Below, in pieces: positions 1 to 5,416 of a stretch of 5,416 nt of DNA. Under the pieces are notes generated by a model. That model was given only the letters and a program-made list of their open reading frames with translations. It was not told where the DNA came from and searched no databases. The DNA comes from Chloroflexota bacterium (GTDB lineage Bacteria; Chloroflexota; Anaerolineae; Anaerolineales; UBA4823): assembly GCA_030613705.1 (NCBI GenBank), contig JAUWLJ010000174.1, positions 1 through 5,416 of the forward strand, written 5' to 3'. The position numbers and the translations under genes are program-made. Position 1 is the first letter of the stretch. The number at the start of each line of letters is the position of its first letter.

Positions 1-3000
1 CGGTCTGGTTTTGCAGCACGATGGGCAGTTCAAAACTGTCACCGAAGTTAAGGAAGCGGGGTGCGGATGGTCTCACCATCAGCGGCAGCCGGGCGGTCAG
101 ATTTGCCTCGGCGGAACCGAACTGGTTTCCGTCATCCACTGCCACCACCATCACCCGGTAGCGGGTCAGGTTGTCTGGAAGTTTAACTTCCACCCGGGCT
201 CTACCATCTGCATCAGTCTGCACCTCAGGAGCAAAGGTGGCCAGGGGGTTGAAATCCGTGCGGATCTGGATCGGAGGGGCTGCTGGTCCAGCCACATCTT
301 CCGCCGGAGCAGCTGCGGGAGCCTCGGCTTCCATCACTGCGCCTTCACCCAGTGTTTGTGTAGAGAAGGCTTTATCCGCCAGCGACCTTTCAGCTTCTTC
401 TGTCGCCTCTAAAGCCAGCGGGTCAACCAGGAGAATACTGGCCCGGCCGTAACTGCTGCTCAGGCCTGCCGGTCGATCTTGGTAGAAGATGGCTATGGGA
501 TCAGCCAGCTGGTAGTTGCTCAGCGCCAAGATGGCTTCATCGACCACTATGACAGCCAGTTCAGCACCTTCTACTGGTCGCCCATCAGCATCTGTAAGCG
601 CTACATCGATCAACGTCTCCCCACCTGGCTCCAACTCGGTCTCACGCGGCGCTACTTCGAGTGATAGTGTCCGTTGGGTGGGGGGGACACTCAGCTGCAG
701 CTGGCCGCTGGCATATGCTGGTCTCGGGGGGATGTCATCCACAACTTCCCCTTGATCGTCCAAGCGAGGAGCGGATCCGACCAAATCAACCTGCACGTGC
801 AGGTTGGGAATGTGCTCAGCCTCGATTGGCACTTCTAAGGTGATCGAGTCTTCAGCCATCTCGAAGCGCTCTGTATACAGGATCCCGCTGCGGCTGACGG
901 TCAGCAAACCTTCGGCCGGGCTGAAGGGAGCCTGCACCAATATCCGGGCGGTATCTCCTGGCTGGTAGCTATCTTTATCTGGGATCAGGGTTACCGTCTC
1001 TTGTTCGACTCTGCGCGAGGGTGGCCTCTGGCCTCCGCTCACCCAGCGGGTGAACTGGCTTTGATTCCTGCGTCCAAGTTGATCCGTTACCTGTGCGGTG
1101 ATCTGGTAGCGTCCCCCAACTGGAGTCTCAAATGTGCAGACTACCGGTTCTGATTCGGATCCCTTGGTGCACTCCTGGAGGTCCACTTCTTCTTCACGCC
1201 AGTCACCTTTGCTGTACTTCCATTCCAGGCGAGCCGCCGTAATTTTTACCGGCCGGTCGATCACCGGGTTGCCGTCCAAATCGGTGACGATAAATTCGAT
1301 CTCCAATGGATCGCCACGATCGACAAAGATATGCTCGCTGCGTAAACAGACGTAGAGCTCTGCTGGATGTACCAGCAGACTGGTTGTCCCTGCCCAGGCC
1401 TGGCGGTTGACGTCAAAGACAGTCGCTTCCGCCAGCAGGCTGAAGGGGCGCGGCTGGTCCGATTCATCGAAATCCAGGCGCAAGAAGTGATTGCCCGAGG
1501 CATCCGTTAGCCCCTCGAAGACCTCCACCTCACCGTACTCCATTCCAAATGGGCCAAATCCTTCATAAGATACTAAGGGCTCGTAATACCACCACCAGGG
1601 CTGCCAGATGCCAAAAATGAAATCAGGCCAGTTGGGAGGTGAGTAATTGCTTGGTGATGAAGTCACCTGCCAGGAAACCTCTGCGTTGGGCAGCGGACCT
1701 CCGGCATAGTATTTCGCTTCCACGGCGACAACCGCATGTTCGCCAACAAAATAGGGTCCTTCGGTTTCATTGCGCGCCGTCACTTCAAATTCCGGTCGCC
1801 TGAACTCCAGGATCTGAAATTGGTGATAATGCTGGCGACCATCCAGACCACTGAGATTTCCTTCTGCGTCCAGGATGAGCTGCGCATAGCCCAGGTTGGT
1901 ATTACCCGGCAGGGTAAAAGTGAAGTCAAAGCCTCCCAGAGCATTGACCGCGCTGCGACCACTCCCAATCTCATTACCTTGAGGTCCGATGACCTGGTAG
2001 CGGACTGCATCCACGCTGCTGCCCACCAACCCCACATCGCCGTCTTGTCTTCCACCGATCTGGCGCATCCACCCCTTAACGGAGACTTCCTCACCGGGCT
2101 TATAGATCTGCCGATCATCAAAAACATACCAGCGTAATTGATCGTTGGGAGGCCGGGGAACCCAGGCATCGTCCCCCCAGAAATTAGAAGACCTGGGAAG
2201 TATGGCCTCATCCTCGCCCTGGCTGGCGACCAGGTATTGAACACCAGCTCCAGGAATATTAAACCGAATGGTGCCATCCTCTTCGGTAATAACTTTCATC
2301 CCGGCTGGATCGCCTTGAATGGTAACCCCGGATAATGGAGCGCCGTCTTTCAAAGCTGTGGTCCAGACGGTCATCTCACTGTGATCGGCGAAAGCATCCA
2401 GCCCAATCTGGGTCACCTGGACCCACCTCTGCACGGTTTCCCAATAACGTTCTTCCTGGAATAATCCCTTAGGCGGTTTGACGATCACGACGAAATGACC
2501 GTAATCACCCTCCATCACTTCGCTCAAATCAACACCCACTTCTGTCAGGACGTCAGTTGCCGTCTCCAGACGCATGCTTTCGTCCAAGACCAGTTTCCCT
2601 GGCGGCCTGCGCCCGATATCAGTTCTCTGGTATTCCCGCAGGTATTCCTTAAACGCGGGCCAGTCGGAGGGCTCAACGGCATAGATTTTCAAATCCAGCC
2701 GGTTGTAGTTTATGGTGTAGAGCGATAAAACGGGCTCGCTGGCCGCGGGGTCCAGTGTCACCAGGATCCCATCCGGACCGATTAACAGCGGCTCAGCCGA
2801 TCCAACTCGGAATGAGAGCGTCTCATCTTTGCCAAGCTTCTGGCCGAATACATCTTGGATGTCACCACTGACTGTGATCCGGTAAGTCGTCTGTCCCTCG
2901 GAGGCCCCGCGAATATTGATCGTGTCACCAAAAATATTGACTATGGCGCCAGGCAGTTCAGGGCTGATGCTCAGCATGCTGTCATCGTAGATATCGACGT

Positions 3001-4228
3001 CAATCGGGTTATTGAACCTGATGAAGAACGGAGTCAGGGGACGGCATTGGTCGTCCGACCAGGCACAGCCGTGCTTTACAACCCGCAGCGGAGCGTAAGT
3101 GTGAAAGCTGAAATATTGTGCCTCTTCAGTGACCAGTGGTCCTTCCGCAGAAGGTGTCCCCGGTCCAACAGATACTGAAATTGGAGTGTCGGGTGGCAAT
3201 GGCTCCTGGGCGCGAAATGCCAGCCAGCGACCCTCCCCCGCGTTCTCAGCCAGTCGCTTGACCGTTTTCTCCTCATTGATCTCTGCTTCTGATGCCAGGC
3301 GAACTCTCACCAGCTGGCTGCCAGCCGTCACCTCGATCGTATCCAAAACGGCCTCCGGGTTGATGCGTTGGTCAAAGGCGATGAAGAACAGCGGATCGAG
3401 AGGTTGGGGAACATCGTAAGGATGTTGAGAGATCACCTTGGGTGGAGGTGTGCTGAAGGACCAGCTGACCGTTTCATGCAGAACTCCGCCCAATGCCGAC
3501 TCAGTCCCCGCGGGGATGGTTACCAGGTACTCGGTAGCCATGGGCAGGCGGTCGATTTCAGTCGAATCAAATTGAAATGTCAGAGTCTTGGTACCTAACC
3601 AACGCCAGGTTCCCGGTAAATCCGGATCCAGCTGTACAGGTACTTCTTCAGCAGCCAGGTCGTTAAGTGTTCCCAATGGCACCATTGGCTGGTTGAAGGT
3701 GATGTTGACGAATGGTGCTATGGGGATTTCCCCTTCTGGAGCAAATCTTAGTACTTCCAGTGGACCTGCGGTCACTGGATCCGGAACGTCTGATGTATCC
3801 GCTGGGGGGAAGGGTTCATCGATAGTCTCCCCTGTGCGAGGTGGAGGGATCGGTTCGGGGGGGAGATTGAAGGCGACCTGATCTGACGAATCAATGATTA
3901 AAGAAGGTAGGCGGACCAGGATTTGCTCGATCTCCCCATCGGTGAGCGGTTCACTGGTCACTTGAGGCACGGTTTCGGCTTCTTGGGGCTGGGGCTGCCC
4001 TGCACTGAGCGTGATCTGCAGCCCTGAGTCTTCGTCGCTCATCGATTCACCTCCAAGCTCGTCAACAGAAGAGTCAACCAGTGATGGAATGGTTTCTCCC
4101 TGGGACCCATTACTTTCCAGTCCAGGAATTATAAATCCGAAAATAATTGTTACCAGCGCGCCAGCCACCAGGATACCCCCAAGGATCAGCAGCAGGATTT
4201 TGTTGCGAGATTTATTTTCTTGTGCCAT
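1..4228 (-). CDS. Bacterial alpha-2-macroglobulin family protein, membrane anchored (N-terminal 1409 codons, 3' end beyond window)
   Basis: Large extracytoplasmic protein of the bacterial A2M family, whose characterised members trap or inhibit attacking proteases. I translated it codon by codon on the minus strand, and the frame stays open from ATG at 4228 to the window edge. Layout by residue: basic tail 1-10, hydrophobic anchor 11-34, acidic Pro-rich stalk about 35-149, Ig-like Big_5-type sandwiches about 150-263 (NITFNQPMVPLG), 264-378 and 379-478, then macroglobulin-like domains. The hallmark DDRQIYKPGE is at 704-713 and RRPEFEV is near 810. The bait-region domain spans about 1080-1235 (YQPGDTA at 1088-1094, VVDEAIL near 1228-1234). 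An Ala/Glu/Pro-rich linker covers 1270-1322. The central A2M domain begins near 1323 (TDADG 1338-1342, LPDNLTRYR 1350-1358). Any thioester motif would lie beyond the window. There is no lipobox cysteine. The start is fixed by an in-frame TAG at 4234-4232 and a good ribosome binding site. Family assignment is firm; protease trapping itself is inferred. Confidence 0.95.
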   Translation of the reverse strand, partial: MAQENKSRNKILLLILGGILVAGALVTIIFGFIIPGLESNGSQGETIPSLVDSSVDELGGESMSDEDSGLQITLSAGQPQPQEAETVPQVTSEPLTDGEIEQILVRLPSLIIDSSDQVAFNLPPEPIPPPRTGETIDEPFPPADTSDVPDPVTAGPLEVLRFAPEGEIPIAPFVNITFNQPMVPLGTLNDLAAEEVPVQLDPDLPGTWRWLGTKTLTFQFDSTEIDRLPMATEYLVTIPAGTESALGGVLHETVSWSFSTPPPKVISQHPYDVPQPLDPLFFIAFDQRINPEAVLDTIEVTAGSQLVRVRLASEAEINEEKTVKRLAENAGEGRWLAFRAQEPLPPDTPISVSVGPGTPSAEGPLVTEEAQYFSFHTYAPLRVVKHGCAWSDDQCRPLTPFFIRFNNPIDVDIYDDSMLSISPELPGAIVNIFGDTINIRGASEGQTTYRITVSGDIQDVFGQKLGKDETLSFRVGSAEPLLIGPDGILVTLDPAASEPVLSLYTINYNRLDLKIYAVEPSDWPAFKEYLREYQRTDIGRRPPGKLVLDESMRLETATDVLTEVGVDLSEVMEGDYGHFVVIVKPPKGLFQEERYWETVQRWVQVTQIGLDAFADHSEMTVWTTALKDGAPLSGVTIQGDPAGMKVITEEDGTIRFNIPGAGVQYLVASQGEDEAILPRSSNFWGDDAWVPRPPNDQLRWYVFDDRQIYKPGEEVSVKGWMRQIGGRQDGDVGLVGSSVDAVRYQVIGPQGNEIGSGRSAVNALGGFDFTFTLPGNTNLGYAQLILDAEGNLSGLDGRQHYHQFQILEFRRPEFEVTARNETEGPYFVGEHAVVAVEAKYYAGGPLPNAEVSWQVTSSPSNYSPPNWPDFIFGIWQPWWWYYEPLVSYEGFGPFGMEYGEVEVFEGLTDASGNHFLRLDFDESDQPRPFSLLAEATVFDVNRQAWAGTTSLLVHPAELYVCLRSEHIFVDRGDPLEIEFIVTDLDGNPVIDRPVKITAARLEWKYSKGDWREEEVDLQECTKGSESEPVVCTFETPVGGRYQITAQVTDQLGRRNQSQFTRWVSGGQRPPSRRVEQETVTLIPDKDSYQPGDTARILVQAPFSPAEGLLTVSRSGILYTERFEMAEDSITLEVPIEAEHIPNLHVQVDLVGSAPRLDDQGEVVDDIPPRPAYASGQLQLSVPPTQRTLSLEVAPRETELEPGGETLIDVALTDADGRPVEGAELAVIVVDEAILALSNYQLADPIAIFYQDRPAGLSSSYGRASILLVDPLALEATEEAERSLADKAFSTQTLGEGAVMEAEAPAAAPAEDVAGPAAPPIQIRTDFNPLATFAPEVQTDADGRARVEVKLPDNLTRYRVMVVAVDDGNQFGSAEANLTARLPLMVRPSAPRFLNFGDSFELPIVLQNQT
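263..421 (-). other. Candidate bait region of the A2M-like protein
   Basis: Residues 1270-1322 form a low-complexity, apparently unfolded segment rich in Ala, Glu and Pro. They lie between the end of the bait-region domain (VVDEAIL strand) and the first strands of the central A2M domain (TDFNPLATFAP). In A2M proteins this is where the protease-cleavable bait sits. The segment contains basic sites (R1281, K1286), several Glu residues, F1288 and many Ala, so more than one protease class could cut it. Position and composition are seen directly; bait function is inferred. Confidence 0.55.
4127..4198 (-). other. N-terminal signal anchor of the A2M-like protein
   Basis: Residues 11-34 (I11 to I34) are continuously hydrophobic and are preceded by K6, R8 and K10. 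By the positive-inside rule this places the N terminus in the cytoplasm and the remaining domains outside. No cysteine occurs near the end of the segment, so it is not a lipoprotein signal, unlike many proteobacterial A2M proteins. No clear small-x-small cleavage site follows (the next residues are PGLESNG). I therefore read it as an uncleaved anchor, though cleavage cannot be excluded. Confidence 0.8.
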
Positions 4229-4237
4229 TGCCTATGC

Positions 4238-4247
4238 CCTCCACCTT
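4238..4247 (-). promoter_or_regulatory. Ribosome binding site of the A2M-like gene
   Basis: Read on the minus strand, AAGGTGGAGG lies upstream of the ATG. The GGAGG core (4242-4238) is separated from the start codon by 9 bases, which is good Shine-Dalgarno spacing. The in-frame TAG at 4234-4232, between this site and the ATG, rules out any upstream start in this frame. Confidence 0.85.
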
Positions 4248-4416
4248 GTAAATGCATCAATCAATTCAGACATGTAATCTTCACGATAGACGCCTCGCCG
4301 GGCAAGATAGTTCCAGTTTTACACCAATTGTCATAGCTATACACACGGCTCTTCGTCTGGAGAGAGCAATCTGGTTTTCCATATCTGCAACCGACGCACA
4401 TCAGAACGTTGCAAGA

Positions 4417-4425
4417 ATTATCCCA
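4417..4425 (-). promoter_or_regulatory. Candidate extended -10 element for the A2M-like gene
   Basis: On the minus strand the bases read TGGGATAAT, which is an extended -10 motif (TGn followed by GATAAT, five of six matching TATAAT). No good -35 hexamer lies 16-18 bases upstream, as is tolerated for extended -10 promoters. It would give a leader of about 180 bases before the ATG at 4228. This rests on motif matching only, and AT-rich DNA yields such matches by chance. Confidence 0.25.
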
Positions 4426-4439
4426 AATTATTGGCCAAG

Positions 4440-4481
4440 TTGATCGCAGAGCTTGCCCAGTAGGATAATGATCAATATACT
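4440..4481 (+). promoter_or_regulatory. Candidate overlapping sigma70-like promoters for the beta-helix gene
   Basis: Two overlapping matches read toward the beta-helix gene. One is TTGCCC (4453-4458), a 17-base spacer, then TATACT (4476-4481). The other is TTGATC (4440-4445), an 18-base spacer, then GATAAT (4464-4469). Each has four of six -35 and five of six -10 consensus bases. Either would leave an untranslated leader of roughly 120-140 bases before the GTG at 4610. The assignment is by motif only. Confidence 0.35.
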
Positions 4482-4486
4482 AGTAT
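4477..4486. repeat. Perfect 10-bp palindrome, possible operator
   Basis: ATACTAGTAT is its own reverse complement and overlaps the last bases of the TATACT -10 candidate at 4476-4481. A dimeric regulator bound here would block that promoter. The site is short and AT-rich, so chance occurrence is quite possible. I recognise no specific regulator family from it. Confidence 0.25.
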
Positions 4487-4590
4487 GGAGGCCAGTAACT
4501 AAGCAATTAATAACCTGCTGCTCAACAGGGCTCTTGATTCAAATTCATGGCTTCAAAGTTTGCAAATGGAGAACTCGATATTTTTGAGTG

Positions 4591-4600
4591 AAGGAGAGGG
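4591..4600 (+). promoter_or_regulatory. Ribosome binding site of the beta-helix gene
   Basis: AAGGAGAGGG is a strong Shine-Dalgarno sequence ending 9 bases before the GTG at 4610. It decides the start: no ATG occurs in this frame before the codon at about 4955, which would remove the signal peptide and cap. An in-frame TGA at 4589-4591 closes the frame immediately upstream. Confidence 0.85.
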
Positions 4601-4609
4601 AGTATTCAA

Positions 4610-5416
4610 GTGAACATTCGACCTGTGGTTTGGTTGTTTGCGTTAGTGATCGTTCTGACACCGCTCGTGACAGGCCAAGCTGGAAGTACAGCAGGTCCAT
4701 GCTATGTAGCTCCTGGCGGGGATGATGGGAATACATGTTCAAGCGTGGGGACCGCCTGCGCGACCATCAATGGTGCTCTAGCTAAAACCAGCTGCAGCGG
4801 CACAATCTTCGTTGCCATCGGAACATATCTCGGCACAGGCAGTGAGGCGGTGGTGTCAATCACCAGGAGTATCGCCCTTTCCGGTGGCTATGATGCCAGC
4901 TTCTCGACACAAAGCGGTACATCAACCATCGACGGACAGGATTCACGCCGGGGTATGGTCGTGCAAAGCGGTGTGACTGTTTTTGTTGAACAGTTCACAA
5001 TTAGCCACGGAGAAGGGGACGGTGCTGCCGGTATCTCCAATGAGGGCAACTTGACTTTGTTTGAATGCACAATAAACTATAACACTGATACCGGGGATGC
5101 GACCAGTGAAGGTGGCGGCATACGCAATGGAGATAGCGGCACTTTATCTATGTTCAACAGCACAGTCAGTGATAACCAATCCAGCTCTGGGGCTGGCCTG
5201 TTCAATGCCTGGGGGACAGTGGTCATCACAAACAGCACCATCAGCGGAAATTCTGCCCGAGATACCGGCGGTGGGATCAACAACCTTGGTGGCACAGTTT
5301 ATGTCAATAATGCCACGATCACGAATAATTCAGACAATGAGCTTTCCAATGTCCCTGTCGCTGGAGGGATTCATAACGAAGCTGGAGGCACTGTTGAATT
5401 AAAGAACAGCATTGTC
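4610..5416 (+). CDS. Secreted right-handed parallel beta-helix repeat protein (N-terminal 269 codons, 3' end beyond window)
   Basis: Exported protein whose visible part folds as a parallel beta-helix; the substrate or partner is unknown. It starts at GTG 4610, supported by the ribosome binding site and by a signal peptide: R4, a hydrophobic core from V6 to V20, then TGQA with likely cleavage after A24. Residues 31-75 form the N-terminal segment common in these proteins (CYVAPGGDDGNTC, CATINGAL, then TIFVAIGTY) with Cys at 31, 43, 50 and 62. From about residue 138 a coil motif repeats: G/A-G-I/L-x-N, then G-x-V-x-V-x-N-S-T-I-x-x-N, with the glycine step at about 141, 170, 196, 222 and 253. Such folds occur in pectate-lyase-like enzymes, adhesins and surface proteins of unknown role. 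No catalytic motif is visible, so I assign no activity. It is divergent from the A2M-like gene, and the C-terminal anchor or sorting domain is outside the window. Confidence 0.9.
   Translation, partial: MNIRPVVWLFALVIVLTPLVTGQAGSTAGPCYVAPGGDDGNTCSSVGTACATINGALAKTSCSGTIFVAIGTYLGTGSEAVVSITRSIALSGGYDASFSTQSGTSTIDGQDSRRGMVVQSGVTVFVEQFTISHGEGDGAAGISNEGNLTLFECTINYNTDTGDATSEGGGIRNGDSGTLSMFNSTVSDNQSSSGAGLFNAWGTVVITNSTISGNSARDTGGGINNLGGTVYVNNATITNNSDNELSNVPVAGGIHNEAGGTVELKNSIV
5021..5416 (+). repeat. Beta-helix coil repeats within the secreted protein
   Basis: At the protein level at least five coils of 26-31 residues follow each other. They begin GAAGISNEG (138-146), GGGIRN (168-173), GAGLFN (194-199), GGGINN (220-225) and AGGIHN (251-256). 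Each is followed by a strand of alternating hydrophobic residues and an N/E-x-T-I/V turn (for example GTVVITNSTISGN). The inward-facing Asn and Ser/Thr positions line up from coil to coil, as in stacked parallel beta-helices. The repeats are diverged at DNA level, so recent tandem duplication is not indicated. Confidence 0.8.

Larger units (their letters stand above)
4229..4609. other. Divergent intergenic region between the A2M-like and beta-helix genes
   Basis: This 381-base stretch separates two start codons facing away from each other, so it must hold promoters for both genes. It is visibly more AT-rich than the flanking coding sequence. I see a ribosome binding site at each end, weak promoter candidates near 4417-4425 (minus) and 4440-4481 (plus), and a 10-bp palindrome at 4477-4486. 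I see no convincing small gene, tRNA, riboswitch-like structure or terminator. A 63-codon open frame at 4252-4443 lacks a ribosome binding site and looks accidental. Confidence 0.8.

Noticed and set aside
11..412. 133-codon plus-strand open frame opposite the A2M-like gene
   Set aside because: It is antisense to well-conserved A2M coding sequence. It is rich in His, Cys and Arg without domain features and has no ribosome binding site.
1780..2277. 165-codon minus-strand open frame inside the A2M-like gene
   Set aside because: It lies in another frame of the same strand. The A2M frame through this stretch reads as a clear macroglobulin domain with conserved motifs, so this is a shadow frame.
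1..4228. Possible frameshift or pseudogene in the A2M-like gene
   Set aside because: Codon-by-codon translation from 4228 to 2 stays in one frame with sensible domains throughout, and I found no internal stop.
4252..4443. 63-codon plus-strand open frame in the intergenic region
   Set aside because: It has no ribosome binding site, shows no recognisable motif, and overlaps the leader and likely promoter of the A2M-like gene. Its length is within chance expectation.
4512..4528. Possible hairpin CCTG...CAGG in the intergenic region
   Set aside because: The stem is only four base pairs with a loop of about nine and no T-run follows, so it does not support a terminator or structured RNA.
5097..5402. 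101-codon plus-strand frame overlapping the beta-helix gene
   Set aside because: It is offset from the beta-helix frame, whose coil repeats run through the whole stretch; this is an accidental open frame.

Overview
The window holds two divergently transcribed genes, both cut by the window edges, separated by a 381-base intergenic region. The left 78% (4228 down to 1, minus strand) is one uninterrupted open frame of 1409 codons. It encodes the N-terminal part of a bacterial alpha-2-macroglobulin (A2M) family protein. The right end (4610 to 5416, plus strand) is the first 269 codons of a secreted right-handed parallel beta-helix protein with a GTG start. I see no RNA gene, mobile element, CRISPR array or terminator.

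The A2M-like protein starts with a short basic cytoplasmic tail and one hydrophobic anchor. A long acidic, proline-rich stalk follows, then several bacterial Ig-like (Big_5-like) and macroglobulin beta-sandwich domains, the bait-region domain, and the beginning of the central A2M domain. The thioester motif, if there is one, and the receptor-like C-terminal domains lie outside the window to the left. The beta-helix protein has a signal peptide, a Cys-containing N-terminal cap segment and at least five coils of a G-G-I-x-N / G-x-V-x-V-x-N-S-T-I ladder.

Both products are predicted to act outside the cytoplasmic membrane: one as a tethered protease trap or large surface protein, the other as a secreted or surface beta-helix. 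The shared intergenic region carries a clear ribosome binding site for each gene and weak sigma70-like promoter candidates, one overlapping a perfect 10-bp palindrome. No functional link between the two genes can be shown beyond their head-to-head position.

The organism is bacterial, with moderate GC. The membrane-anchored rather than lipobox-type A2M, together with an N-terminal cap of the Y-V-x-P-x-G-D-D type, is what I would expect in Chloroflexota (Anaerolineae-like) genomes. This is an inference from protein style, not a demonstrated assignment. Neither gene looks like a wholly new system. The points most worth a second look are the bait region, the Trp/Tyr-rich insertion and the anchor-plus-stalk architecture.
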